DNA from: Desulfuromonas sp. SDB
Lineage (GTDB): Bacteria; SDB-A
DNA: 29,775 nt
Assembly: GCA_001412365.1 (NCBI GenBank)
Contig: LKUE01000293.1
Coordinates: forward strand, 1-29,775
Direction of reading: 5' to 3'
Below are positions 6,466 to 15,684 of this stretch, piece after piece (the first letter of the stretch is position 1; each line of letters begins with the position of its first letter). Under the pieces are notes generated by a model. It was not told the origin of the DNA, did no database searches, and was given only the letters and a program-made list of their open reading frames with translations. A program made the position numbers and the translations under genes.

Positions 6466-7719
6466 GTGAATTTTGGAGATGAAATATTAGATACGTTAAG
6501 AGAAATTGCTGCAGAAAGAGATATTGATGAAGATATTATTACCCGTAGCTTAGAAGAAACCCTGGAAGTAGCATTTAAAAAAGTGCACGGCAGAGTGGAT
6601 GGAATAGAAGTTAAAATCGGAGAAAAAGGGAAAATTAATTCTTACATCGAGTTAGAGGTAGTGGAAAATGTGGAAGAACCAGATCTGGAAATTTCCCTGC
6701 CCGACGCCCAGCAGATAGAACCCACTGTTAAAATTGGAGATATTGTTAAAAAGAAGCTGTTTATTGAAGAATTGAGCAGAGGAACTATTTTAAATATCAG
6801 GACATTGTTAGGACAAAAAATAAGAGAGGCAGAGAAGGAAAGAGTATTAACTGAATACAATGATAAGATAAACGAAATAGTCAGTGGTCAGGTTCAGCAG
6901 GTTGGAAAAAACAGCATAATTGTGGATTTGGGTAGAGCGGAGGGAATGCTGGAGTCAAAGGACTTAATACCTTCTGAAAGGTGGCATCAAGGACAGAGAA
7001 TAAAAGCGCTGGTTACGGGAATACAAGAAAAAGGTAAAATTCCGTTTATTAAACTATCCCGTTCAGATAATGAATTCTTAGTAAAATTATTCCACAATGA
7101 GGTGCCTGAAATTTACGATGGAATTATTCAGATTATGTCTGTGTCCAGGGATCCCGGGGAAAGGGCAAAAGTTGCAGTATGGTCAAAAGATGAAAGGATT
7201 GATCCGGTAGGGGCATGTGTGGGAATGAAAGGAATTAGGGTTCAATCTATAGTAAAGGAATTAAGCGGAGAAAAGATTGATATTGTACTGTGGTCTCAGG
7301 AATCGGAAGTATTTATCACTCGAGCCCTGGCTCCGGCAGTAATTGAAAAAATAAATTTAGATGAAAAGGAAAAAGCAGCTAAAGTAATTGTCAACGATGA
7401 TCAACTTTCTCTGGCTATAGGTAAAAGCGGTCAAAATGCCCGTTTAGCCAGCAAACTGACTGGATGGACCATTGATATCTGCAGTATTTCTGAAAGCAGA
7501 GATAAAAGAAGACAGGATTTATATAAAAAAATATCCCTGGATAATCTGGGTTTAATTCCTCCAGATAAAATTGAAATTTTAAAGCAGCAATTTAAAACTG
7601 TTTTTGAATTACATCAAGCAAGCGAGGAAGAAATATTGTCCTTGCCTGGAATTGAGGAACAGGATATTCCCTTGCTGAGGAAAGCAATTGAACAGGTAAG
7701 TGAAATTTCAGATGCTTGA
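6466..7719 (+). CDS. nusA: Transcription termination/antitermination factor NusA
   Basis: This 417-residue protein has the full NusA order: an N-terminal RNA-polymerase-binding domain (1-125), an S1 domain (about 135-199, with VSGQVQQVGKNSIIVDLGRA and the EGMLESKDLIP loop), KH1 (about 247-275, DPVGACVGMKGIRVQSIV), KH2 (about 305-340, LSLAIGKSGQNARLASK) and a short C-terminal helix-hairpin-helix segment (384-410, LSLPGIEE). It binds RNA polymerase and nascent RNA to modulate pausing, termination and rRNA antitermination. The GTG start is fixed by AAGGAGGA just upstream. Unusually, no rimP precedes it and no ylxR follows it; infB follows after 47 bp. It has no duplicated acidic repeats as in E. 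coli. Confidence 0.95.
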   Translation: MNFGDEILDTLREIAAERDIDEDIITRSLEETLEVAFKKVHGRVDGIEVKIGEKGKINSYIELEVVENVEEPDLEISLPDAQQIEPTVKIGDIVKKKLFIEELSRGTILNIRTLLGQKIREAEKERVLTEYNDKINEIVSGQVQQVGKNSIIVDLGRAEGMLESKDLIPSERWHQGQRIKALVTGIQEKGKIPFIKLSRSDNEFLVKLFHNEVPEIYDGIIQIMSVSRDPGERAKVAVWSKDERIDPVGACVGMKGIRVQSIVKELSGEKIDIVLWSQESEVFITRALAPAVIEKINLDEKEKAAKVIVNDDQLSLAIGKSGQNARLASKLTGWTIDICSISESRDKRRQDLYKKISLDNLGLIPPDKIEILKQQFKTVFELHQASEEEILSLPGIEEQDIPLLRKAIEQVSEISDA

Positions 7720-7766
7720 AATTAAAACAGGGACCTACCTAGAAATCGAGTAAGGAGTTAGTAAAT

Positions 7767-9914
7767 ATGGCTAACAAACGAATTTACCAAGCAGCAAAAA
7801 GATACGGATTAACTTCTTCTGCTCTTGTAGATCTTCTTCGCGACTTAGGATACCAGGTGAAAAGTCATATGAGTAGTATGTCCCCGGAAATGGAAAAAGC
7901 AGTTGATAAAAAATTTGAAGAAAGTCGGGAAGATGCTAGAAAAGAAGAGGAAAAGAAAAAACAGTTAAGTGAAAAATCTAAAGCCCTTAAAAACAAGGGA
8001 AAGGATAAAAAGAAAATTAAGAAAAGAAAAAAGAAAGTAGATAAGGAAAAAGTTGATTTAAAACTTAAACAAACCCTTCAAAAAATTAGAAAAGGTGACC
8101 GTAGAAGAAAGAGAAAAATAGAAAAGGAGTACAGCCCTGATCATCCAGAAGAAGCTAAAAAAATTCTTAATGTCAGTGAGTACATCTCCGTAGCTGAATT
8201 AGCGGAGAGAATTGGAGTTACTCCCAATGAAATCATATCAGTATGCTTGTCCCTGGGATTGATTGTTACCATTAATCAGCGTTTGGATTTAGATATGATT
8301 ACGGCAGTGGCAGATGAGTTTGGCTATGAAGTAGAACTTCTTCCGGAATGGGGTTCCGAACTTTTAGAAGAACCGGAGATCACTGAAGGTCAAGAAGATA
8401 AGCAATTGGAGACCAGAGCTCCGGTGGTTTCGGTAATGGGTCATGTTGATCACGGTAAAACTTCACTGTTGGATTACATCCGCAGAACAAAAGTCGCCCA
8501 GCAGGAAGCAGGATTGATTACTCAACATATAAGCGCTTATGAAATCCAGCATAAAGAACAAAAAATAACATTTTTAGATACCCCCGGTCATGAATTGTTT
8601 ACCGCGATGAGGGCAAGAGGAGCTCAGCTGACTGATATCTGTGTGCTGGTGGTTGCTGCTGATGACGGAGTTATGCCCCAGACCGTAGAGGCTATTGACC
8701 ATGTGAGAGCAGCGGGAATCCCCATGATTGTGGCGATTAATAAAATGGACTTGTTAACTGCTAATCCCCAAAGGTTAAAGCAGCAATTATTGGAACATAA
8801 GGTTATGGTGGAAGATTTCGGGGGAAAAATTCAATGTGTCAATATTTCTGCTAAAACCGGAGAAGGTATTCCTGATTTGCTGGATGCAATATTGCTGGAA
8901 GCGGAAATGATGGATCTGAAGGCTTCCTACCATGAAAATGCCAAGGGGGCAGTTATTGAATCCTCGGTGGAAAAGGGAAGAGGAATGATTGCAGATGTGC
9001 TCATAACCAGAGGATACTTGAAAATTGGAGATGCCTTTATTGCTGGAAGCGCTTCCGGTAAAATAAAGGCAATGTTCAACGAAAGAGATGAAAAGGTTGA
9101 ATCAGTAGGTCCGTCCCAGCCAGTTAAAGTCATGGGCTTTAATAAACTGCCGGAAGTGGGAGACACCTTTCAGGTTGTAGAAGAAGAGCGCCGGGCTAAA
9201 GAAATTGCCCGGAAAAGAGAATTGGTGGATAAAGAACAACAAAGTCGGATCAATCAGTATTCGGTGGAAAATTTCAAGAAAGCCCTGCAAACTGCTGAAG
9301 TTAACACCCTGAAAATTATCCTTAAATGTGATGTGGGAGGATCTCTGGAAGCCTTATCCGATGGTATTCTCAGACTTCCCCAGGAGGAAGTGGAAATATC
9401 CATTATTCATAAAGCTATTGGGGCGGTAACGGAAAATGATGTTTTGCTGGCTCAATCCTCAGAGGCATTAATTCTTGCCTACAATGTGGGGATAAGACCG
9501 GATGCGGCAAAATTAGCACATGCCCGGGCAGTGCGGATTGAAAGCTACAACATTATTTTTGAGGCAATTGAATCAATTAAGAAAGCGATGAGCGGTTTAC
9601 TTGAACCGGAATTAAAAGAAATCGTAGTAGGCAAGGCTGAAATCAGACAAGTGTTTTCCGTTCCCAAAATCGGTGTGGTTTGCGGATCTTATGTTTACGA
9701 AGGAGAAGTTAGAAGAGGGTTGAAAGCCAGGGTGAAAAGGGAAAGAGAAGTTATTCATCAGGGAAAAATTATATCTTTAAAGAGATTTAAAGATGATGTC
9801 CGTAAGGTAGAATCAAATTTTGAATGCGGTATTGGCATAGAGAAGTTTAATGATGCTGAAGTTGGCGACATCATTGAATGTTTTGAGCAGGTAGAAGTGA
9901 TTAGGGAAATTTAA
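7767..9914 (+). CDS. infB: Translation initiation factor IF-2
   Basis: This 715-residue GTPase positions fMet-tRNA on the 30S subunit. Two IF2_N-type helical modules are visible (about 4-50 and 137-190), separated by a Lys/Arg-rich linker (55-120). The G domain carries G1 GHVDHGKT at 225-232, the switch I segment ITQHISAYE, G3 DTPGHE at 271-276 and G4 NKMD at 325-328. Domains II-IV follow to the C terminus, including KIILKCDVGGSLEAL and IIHKAIGAVTENDV. The length is at the short end for bacteria because the linker is short. A GGAG 8-11 bases before the ATG supports the start. The usual rbfA and truB do not follow; a leftward tRNA begins one base after the stop codon. Confidence 0.95.
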   Translation: MANKRIYQAAKRYGLTSSALVDLLRDLGYQVKSHMSSMSPEMEKAVDKKFEESREDARKEEEKKKQLSEKSKALKNKGKDKKKIKKRKKKVDKEKVDLKLKQTLQKIRKGDRRRKRKIEKEYSPDHPEEAKKILNVSEYISVAELAERIGVTPNEIISVCLSLGLIVTINQRLDLDMITAVADEFGYEVELLPEWGSELLEEPEITEGQEDKQLETRAPVVSVMGHVDHGKTSLLDYIRRTKVAQQEAGLITQHISAYEIQHKEQKITFLDTPGHELFTAMRARGAQLTDICVLVVAADDGVMPQTVEAIDHVRAAGIPMIVAINKMDLLTANPQRLKQQLLEHKVMVEDFGGKIQCVNISAKTGEGIPDLLDAILLEAEMMDLKASYHENAKGAVIESSVEKGRGMIADVLITRGYLKIGDAFIAGSASGKIKAMFNERDEKVESVGPSQPVKVMGFNKLPEVGDTFQVVEEERRAKEIARKRELVDKEQQSRINQYSVENFKKALQTAEVNTLKIILKCDVGGSLEALSDGILRLPQEEVEISIIHKAIGAVTENDVLLAQSSEALILAYNVGIRPDAAKLAHARAVRIESYNIIFEAIESIKKAMSGLLEPELKEIVVGKAEIRQVFSVPKIGVVCGSYVYEGEVRRGLKARVKREREVIHQGKIISLKRFKDDVRKVESNFECGIGIEKFNDAEVGDIIECFEQVEVIREI

Positions 9915-9988
9915 TGGCGGCACAGGGATTCGAACCCCGGACACGTGGATTATGATTCCACTGCTCTAACCAACTGAGCTATGCCGCC
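9915..9988 (-). tRNA. tRNA with CAU anticodon (Met elongator or Ile2)
   Basis: A complete 74-nt cloverleaf reads leftward from 9988. The acceptor stem is GGCGGCA pairing with TGCCGCC, the D arm is GCTC/GAGC, and the anticodon stem GTGGA/TCCAC encloses the loop ATCATAA. The variable loop is five bases, and the T arm is CGGGG/CCCTG with TTCGAAT. The anticodon is CAU. The GG-start acceptor and the A-U-rich D loop exclude the initiator form in my reading; elongator Met and lysidine-modified Ile2 cannot be separated by eye. CCA is not encoded: after discriminator A the next bases are TTA. No terminator is visible downstream; the 3' end lies 1 bp from the infB stop codon on the opposite strand. Confidence 0.93.
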
Positions 9989-9999
9989 AATGGATGTTT

Positions 10000-10028
10000 A
10001 TTATCCTAAACAAGCTTATTAATGTCAA
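10000..10028 (-). promoter_or_regulatory. tRNA promoter
   Basis: Read leftward, a perfect TTGACA (complement of 10023-10028) and GATAAT (complement of 10000-10005) are separated by exactly 17 bp. Transcription would start within a few bases of the mature tRNA 5' end at 9988, implying a very short 5' leader. This is the best promoter match in the window. Confidence 0.65.
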
Positions 10029-10061
10029 GTTGAGATTTAAATTTATTAATATAAACAAGTT

Positions 10062-10703
10062 ATGACAAAAACCAGTTCGTTAATAGTGATGCAGATAATT
10101 GCATTGCTGTTTTCCGTAATTATTCATGAAATTTCCCATGGTTTGGCTGCCTGGTGGAGGGGAGATGCCACCGCCAAAGAACAGGGCAGACTTACCTTAA
10201 ATCCCCTTCCTCATATTGATCCGGTAATGAGTATCATGGTTCCTCTGCTGCTGATCATCTCCGGTTCTTCAATTATCTTCGGAGGAGCTAAACCGGTACC
10301 GGTGAATCCGGGGAGAATGAAGAATCCTAAATGGGATATGGCTTTAGTAGCCGCATCCGGACCTCTGTCTAATTTAGCCTTAGCCCTTTCCGCAGGAATG
10401 ATATTCAGAATATTACTGCTGTTAACCGACCAGGGTTTGCCCGTGTACATTCAGGGTATATTTGACTTTATTCAAATTTTTGTGATCATCAATGTTCTGT
10501 TGATGATTATCAACTTAATACCAGTCCCTCCCCTGGATGGATCAAAAGTCATCAGTCCTTTTCTGGGTGAAAAAATCGGGCAAGTTTTCAACAGAATGGG
10601 TATGTTTCCTGGCTTACTGTTGGTTTTTCTGGTATTTATCGTGTTCAGAAAATTCATCGGTATGATGGTGCTGGCGGTATCATCGTTAATATTGGGATTG
10701 TAG
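10062..10703 (+). CDS. Site-2-type membrane metalloprotease (M50 family)
   Basis: This 213-residue integral membrane protein carries the M50 zinc motif HEISH at residues 22-26 within the first helix (FSVIIHEISHGLAA), and the second metal/active-site motif NLIPVPPLDGSKV near residues 150-162. Between them lies GGAKPVPVNPGRM, the re-entrant segment typical of the compact YwhC-like subgroup, followed by AASGPLSNLALAL. Length and order match that subgroup, which has no PDZ domain. Such proteases cleave substrates within or next to the membrane; the substrate here is unknown. It starts an operon with a lipoprotein (start codon directly after this stop), a membrane protein and uvrB. No ribosome site is clear at the ATG; an in-frame ATG at 10089 is possible. 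Confidence 0.85.
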   Translation: MTKTSSLIVMQIIALLFSVIIHEISHGLAAWWRGDATAKEQGRLTLNPLPHIDPVMSIMVPLLLIISGSSIIFGGAKPVPVNPGRMKNPKWDMALVAASGPLSNLALALSAGMIFRILLLLTDQGLPVYIQGIFDFIQIFVIINVLLMIINLIPVPPLDGSKVISPFLGEKIGQVFNRMGMFPGLLLVFLVFIVFRKFIGMMVLAVSSLILGL

Positions 10704-11720
10704 ATGAAATATAAATTAAGCTCGATGACCGCAGTTAGCATCTCCGTGGTGGTTTTATTAAGCGGCTGTGGAAAAAAAAGTATGCCCACCAGCCCGGATC
10801 GTTGGGCTCCTAAACTTTCAGAAGTAATTGCGGTTGACCGCACTCATGTTGACTGTGTGTTTTCCGAACCAATAAACCCCAGTTCAATTACCGCAAACAC
10901 AAAATTTTTAATTACAGATACATCAGGGGTGGACAGTTTAAAAATAATTACAGTAGTTCCGGGAACGGATGGAGTTACTGCTCATATTTCAACCTTTCCC
11001 ATGGACAGCATAGAGTATTATTTGTTTTGCGACAGCATTCAGGATGAAGCAGGAAATTTTATAAATCCCTCCCGAATCCAGTTTACCGGTAGTCTGCAGA
11101 GGGATACCACTAACCCTTACCTTGTAAGCCGGTCTTCTTCCTGGATCAGAATCAGTGAAAAATTAGATTCAATTTTAACCCTGAAATTTTCTGAGCCAAT
11201 GGATAGTTTAAGTTGGTATTGGTTAATACTGCCCCGGTCCAATTATCCGGTAGAGGGTATTTTTGATTCAACCTACACTACCTTTAGATTAAACCTGCTT
11301 ACTGCTGCGGAAAGCTTGACTCAAGCGGGGGTGTACCATCTGTACACCTGGGGTTTCCATGACATTCAGGGCAATTCAGCAAAAGGATTCAACCGGTTAT
11401 CAATTTACAACCCTGGTTATGACTTGATTGAAAACACCATGGTTTCCTGGAATGACACTTTTGATTCAATGTTAATTTTTATCACCGATAGTTTAAATCA
11501 GGTGAGATTTTTTGATATGATCACCAAGTCTGATTCTACAATTAATTTATTGGATCCCTCCCTGTACAATTTTTATCTGGTGGCGGGAAAGTATCCTTCC
11601 TATTGGGGATGGGGGAAGAGTACTGAATTTATTGAGGAAGACAGCAGTATAGTTGAGGTTAAGCCGGAACCCGCCCCTCTTCCGCTATCTGTTGAATTAA
11701 TTCTGGAAAACCTGGAGTAA
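10704..11720 (+). CDS. Ig-like (Big_5-type) lipoprotein
   Basis: This 338-residue protein has a signal with lipobox VVLLSGCGKK (Cys at 22). Residues 37-130 fit a bacterial Ig-like Big_5/SbsA-type domain: APKLSEVIAVDRTHVDCVFS, then EPINPSSITANTKFLI and YYLFCDSIQDEAGNFINPSR, the characteristic Asp-x-x-Gly-Asn turn. A second, weaker copy follows: LKFSEPMDSLSWYWLIL near residue 160, then DIQGNSAKGFN near residue 220. It is probably anchored in the outer or inner membrane and exposed to the periplasm or surface. The start codon directly follows the stop of the protease gene. A role as protease partner or substrate is possible but unsupported. The C-terminal 80 residues show no recognised motif. 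Confidence 0.65.
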   Translation: MKYKLSSMTAVSISVVVLLSGCGKKSMPTSPDRWAPKLSEVIAVDRTHVDCVFSEPINPSSITANTKFLITDTSGVDSLKIITVVPGTDGVTAHISTFPMDSIEYYLFCDSIQDEAGNFINPSRIQFTGSLQRDTTNPYLVSRSSSWIRISEKLDSILTLKFSEPMDSLSWYWLILPRSNYPVEGIFDSTYTTFRLNLLTAAESLTQAGVYHLYTWGFHDIQGNSAKGFNRLSIYNPGYDLIENTMVSWNDTFDSMLIFITDSLNQVRFFDMITKSDSTINLLDPSLYNFYLVAGKYPSYWGWGKSTEFIEEDSSIVEVKPEPAPLPLSVELILENLE

Positions 11721-11738
11721 TGGTTGCACTGATTGTCC

Positions 11739-13616
11739 ATGTTGTGGAAACTTCCGTTAATACTTACTATTAGTTTCATCGTATCCTGGATAAGCTACCG
11801 GTCCCTTTCAGTTCCTGCAGTTTTAAGAGTTTTATCAGTTAGCTTGATATTATCTTTGCTGTTCTATCCCCGCCTGGGTAAATTTAAAATCAGTAAAAGG
11901 GAGACTGCGGAAACGGTATTGGCGGTTGATGGCGAATTAGATTACTGGCTGGACTCGGTAGAGGAGTACAGGGAGATTGATAAATTCATCTTAACCGAAG
12001 ACACCGCAGTTGAATATCCCTTTGAAAACATGGAGTTGACAAATCCGGGCAGAGCTTTTTTAAATTTACTTTATTTGCTGAACAAATTTCCCGGCACCCT
12101 TGTGTGGATAACTAAAGGGGAAAAATTTGATCAAATGAGTGAAGATATCTTCCAGCAGATTCCTCAGGTCTATATTTACTGTGATAATCCCATCAACCGT
12201 CCTCATCTGGAAATTGGCTTGCTGGGAGGAAAACAGTTTTTAAACCGAAATGAGCAGGGATGGGTGAAATTTAGCGTCATCAATAATTATGCTCAACCAG
12301 ATACTTTTGATTTTGAAATACGGTTAGATAACCATCTGTTGAATAATCATTCCCTGAATACACCTCTGATTATCCCCGGATATTCCCGTAAAATTATCAG
12401 TAGTTTAATTGATCCGGTACAGCAAAATCTCCAGGAAGGATCTCATCAACTGGAATTTATGTATGATTATGACCGGATAACTTTCAATTTCTGGATTAAC
12501 CATGATGATCTGAATGTAGATTTAATTGCAGATAACCCTCATTGGAGTATTGGAAAGTTGAGAAGAGTGCTGGTTAAAGAACCCCGCCTAAATTTTAGAG
12601 GAACGGTTAGAGGTTTGTCTGAAAATTATGTTCAGTTCACTCCACAGCAGGAACATCTGGTAAATGCTTTTCCCGATCTTTCCCCCACCCAATTATTATT
12701 TTATATTGGAAACGAGTTTTCTCCCTCTTACCTGCACAATAAAAGACTGGTTCTGGTGGTTTGGTTAATGACTAAGAATCTGGAAACTGATATTGAACAG
12801 TTTTATCCAGTTCAGTTAACCGAGCAAGGAATGCTCTATCCGTTTACCCATTGGTTGGGGGGCGGAGAGGTAACCGGGAATTACCTAATAAATGCATCCG
12901 GTCAAAATTTGTTAAATTTCTCCAGGGGGGAGGTGTTAACCACCCTGAATAATTTCCCCCAGATGGTTCTGTTCAATATAGACGGAATTTATCTGTTGGC
13001 GGTGCCGGCATCCCAATTTCAAAGTTGGCATGAACAGGGCAACTCAGATAAAATTGATTCAATGGTAACCGGTTTAATTAACTGGAGCAGAAGCCAGTCC
13101 CGGGGAGAGTTAAGTTTATTTGTTGACCAGCATAAGTTGAGCCAAGGGCATCCCTTGAATATCACCGCGGTTTCTGACAGTTTTTCTGAGGTTTGGATTA
13201 GAAAAATGCCCCGGGAATATTGGACTCCTGATGATGAAGAATTTTGGATGGTTCAAGATGATGAAAACTATTTAATCCCCGCCCGGATTGATTCAGGGGT
13301 ACAGTTCTATCAGGCATGGCTGGACAGTCCTGGAAATTATTTAATTTTAGGTTCCCGGGGAAAAATCAGGGCGATAGAACAAGTTCAGGTGAAACCGCAG
13401 TTGTTTTACCTGCAGCCACAGTACCGCCATGATAATTATATTCTGCTGAATCAATCTGAATTTATAGCATTGCTGGAAACATTGCCTGAAGTGAATGTTG
13501 ATGTTGAGATTGAAGCAACCGTTTTTCCCCAGTGGCTAATAGGATTGATTTTAATTGGATTACTGATGTTGGAATGGTTTTTAAAATACAGACGGGGTCT
13601 TAATAACTCGCCATGA
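11739..13616 (+). CDS. Membrane-anchored protein with large extracytoplasmic region, unknown function
   Basis: I do not recognise a specific family. The protein (about 625 residues from the ATG at 11739) has two close hydrophobic segments at the N terminus, LPLILTISFIVSWISY and VLRVLSVSLILSLLF. A long extracytoplasmic region rich in beta-strand patterns follows, then a single C-terminal helix, LIGLILIGLLMLEWFL, ending KYRRGL. That end (membrane helix, then E-W-x-x-x-x-R-R-G-L) is the usual end of membrane-anchored BatA/VWA-associated or transglutaminase-associated proteins, so it may belong to that broad architecture. No VWA MIDAS motif is visible. A TTG at 11733 in the same frame is the alternative start. 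The stop overlaps uvrB by 4 bp, so it is co-translated with it. Confidence 0.6.
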   Translation: MLWKLPLILTISFIVSWISYRSLSVPAVLRVLSVSLILSLLFYPRLGKFKISKRETAETVLAVDGELDYWLDSVEEYREIDKFILTEDTAVEYPFENMELTNPGRAFLNLLYLLNKFPGTLVWITKGEKFDQMSEDIFQQIPQVYIYCDNPINRPHLEIGLLGGKQFLNRNEQGWVKFSVINNYAQPDTFDFEIRLDNHLLNNHSLNTPLIIPGYSRKIISSLIDPVQQNLQEGSHQLEFMYDYDRITFNFWINHDDLNVDLIADNPHWSIGKLRRVLVKEPRLNFRGTVRGLSENYVQFTPQQEHLVNAFPDLSPTQLLFYIGNEFSPSYLHNKRLVLVVWLMTKNLETDIEQFYPVQLTEQGMLYPFTHWLGGGEVTGNYLINASGQNLLNFSRGEVLTTLNNFPQMVLFNIDGIYLLAVPASQFQSWHEQGNSDKIDSMVTGLINWSRSQSRGELSLFVDQHKLSQGHPLNITAVSDSFSEVWIRKMPREYWTPDDEEFWMVQDDENYLIPARIDSGVQFYQAWLDSPGNYLILGSRGKIRAIEQVQVKPQLFYLQPQYRHDNYILLNQSEFIALLETLPEVNVDVEIEATVFPQWLIGLILIGLLMLEWFLKYRRGLNNSP

Positions 13617-15619
13617 ATTTCAAGTTAATATCTGAATTTTCCCCTGCCGGGGATCAGCCCGGAGCAATTGAAAAGCTCTGCTCCCATATTGAAAACAAGG
13701 TGAGCAGTCAAGTCCTGCTGGGAGTGACCGGGTCGGGGAAAACCTTTACCATCGCTTCCCTGGCGGAAAAAATTAACCGTCCTATTTTGGTAATTTCACA
13801 CAATAAAACTTTAGCTGCACAGCTGTATGCGGAATTTTCCAGCTTGTTTCCCTACAATGCAGTTGAATTTTTTATCAGTTACTACGATTATTATCAACCC
13901 GAAGCCTATCTTCCTCAGACAGATACTTATATTTCAAAAGATGCCAGTATCAATGACTATATTGACCAGTTAAGGTTGAGGGCTACTGCTTCCCTGCTGT
14001 CCCGGAGGGATGTGATAATTATTGCCTCGGTTTCTTGTATTTACAATATCGGCTCCCCTGATCTGTTTAAGCAGGGATGTGTAAAGGTAAAGGTTGAAGA
14101 CCGCGTAACTCCGCTGCAGCTAGCCAGGGAACTCACCGAAGTTCATTACACCCGTAACGATCTGGATACTTCCTGCGGTAATTTTCGAATCCGGGGAGAT
14201 GTGATGGAAGTTTATCCTGCTTATGACAACAAGAGTTTGTGGAGGATTGAATTTTTCGGGAACACTGTGGAAAATATTTCCCGTTTAACCTATCCTGACT
14301 ATAAGCACCTGGAAAAGGTAGAACAAGTGGACATATTTCCCGCCCGTCATTACTTGATTTCCCCGGTGAATTTAAGAGCTGCCTTAGCCAATATTGAGAA
14401 GGAGTTAGAACAGCGTCTTAATTATTTTAGAAAAGAAAACAAACTGTTGGAAGCCCAGAGATTAGAGCAGAGAACCTTAGCTGATGTGGAAATGATTGAA
14501 AATTTCGGTTACTGTCACGGAATTGAAAATTATTCCCGTCATCTCTCGGGCAGAGAGCCAGGGGCAAGACCCCAATGCCTTATTGATTATTTTCCTCATG
14601 ATTTTATTACCATCATTGACGAATCACATGTAACCATACCTCAACTAAGGGCTATGGAACACGGAGACAGATCACGGAAGCAAACCCTTATTGACTACGG
14701 ATTCCGGCTTCCTTCTGCTTTGGACAACCGTCCCCTGAAGTTTGAAGAATTCACTGAAATTATCAGACAATGCGTGTTTATGTCCGCAACTCCCGGAGAA
14801 TGGGAAAAAAACCTGGTAGGCAGGCAGAATATTGTGGAGTTAATTGTCCGCCCTACCGGTTTAATTGATCCGTTAATTGAAGTGTTCCCCCGGGAAGGTC
14901 AGATTGACCTCATATTGGAGGAGGTTCAAAAGCAGGTTGATGTTGGGAAAAGAGTTCTGATTACCACTTTAACTAAAAAAATGTCTGAAGAACTGGCTGA
15001 CTACCTTCATCAGGAAGGGGTTAAAGTTACCTACCTTCATTCAGAAATTAAGTCCATTGACCGGGTTAAAGTGCTTAGGAATTTAAGATTAGGCAATTTT
15101 GATGTAGTGGTGGGGGTAAACTTATTACGGGAAGGTTTAGATCTTCCTGAAGTTGCCTTGGTCATAATTTTAGATGCTGACCGGGAAGGATTCCTCAGAA
15201 GTGAAACTTCCCTGATTCAAACCGCGGGAAGGGCAGCCCGGAATCTCTGCGGCAAAGTATGGCTGTTTGCCGATCAAATTACAAATTCAATGCAGAGGGC
15301 TATTGATGAAACCAGCCGGAGGAGAGTTAAGCAACTGGCTTATAACCGTAAGCATAATATTACCCCTGCTTCAATTGTAAAAACCCGGGAACAGATTTTA
15401 AAAGCAACTGCAGTGGCAGAAATAAGTGATCAAAAGCAGGATTATTTAAAAACAGATTATGGAGATAATTTAACCAGACTGGAGATTATGGAAAAAATTG
15501 TGAACCTCCAGCAGCAGATGAAAAATGCAGTGGAACAGCTTGAATTTGAAAAAGCGGCAAAGTGCAGAGACATGATAAAAGAACTAAAAATTAAACTAAA
15601 CCAGGAACAGACAGGATAA
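13613..15619 (+). CDS. uvrB: UvrABC excinuclease subunit B
   Basis: This 668-residue helicase-like protein loads onto damaged DNA with UvrA and recruits UvrC. The Walker A is GVTGSGKT at residues 37-44. The damage-clamping beta-hairpin is YYDYYQPEAYLPQTDTYI at 90-107. The DEAD-type box is DESHVT at 336-341, the later motif is QTAGRAARN, and the C-terminal UVR motif (about 623-660, QLEFEKAAKCRDMIKEL) binds UvrA or UvrC. Length and order are normal. The ATG overlaps the upstream stop (ATGA), so uvrB is last in an operon with a membrane protease and two envelope proteins, an uncommon setting. It has no own promoter that I can see. Confidence 0.97.
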   Translation: MNFKLISEFSPAGDQPGAIEKLCSHIENKVSSQVLLGVTGSGKTFTIASLAEKINRPILVISHNKTLAAQLYAEFSSLFPYNAVEFFISYYDYYQPEAYLPQTDTYISKDASINDYIDQLRLRATASLLSRRDVIIIASVSCIYNIGSPDLFKQGCVKVKVEDRVTPLQLARELTEVHYTRNDLDTSCGNFRIRGDVMEVYPAYDNKSLWRIEFFGNTVENISRLTYPDYKHLEKVEQVDIFPARHYLISPVNLRAALANIEKELEQRLNYFRKENKLLEAQRLEQRTLADVEMIENFGYCHGIENYSRHLSGREPGARPQCLIDYFPHDFITIIDESHVTIPQLRAMEHGDRSRKQTLIDYGFRLPSALDNRPLKFEEFTEIIRQCVFMSATPGEWEKNLVGRQNIVELIVRPTGLIDPLIEVFPREGQIDLILEEVQKQVDVGKRVLITTLTKKMSEELADYLHQEGVKVTYLHSEIKSIDRVKVLRNLRLGNFDVVVGVNLLREGLDLPEVALVIILDADREGFLRSETSLIQTAGRAARNLCGKVWLFADQITNSMQRAIDETSRRRVKQLAYNRKHNITPASIVKTREQILKATAVAEISDQKQDYLKTDYGDNLTRLEIMEKIVNLQQQMKNAVEQLEFEKAAKCRDMIKELKIKLNQEQTG

Positions 15620-15684
15620 TTGCAATATATAATGTACATTTTGCTTGCAATATTAAAATAAACATGGTATTTGAGAAAAGTGTT

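Noticed and set aside
10472-10843. Leftward 123-codon frame across the protease-lipoprotein junction
   Set aside because: Overlaps two well-supported rightward genes and shows no family motif.
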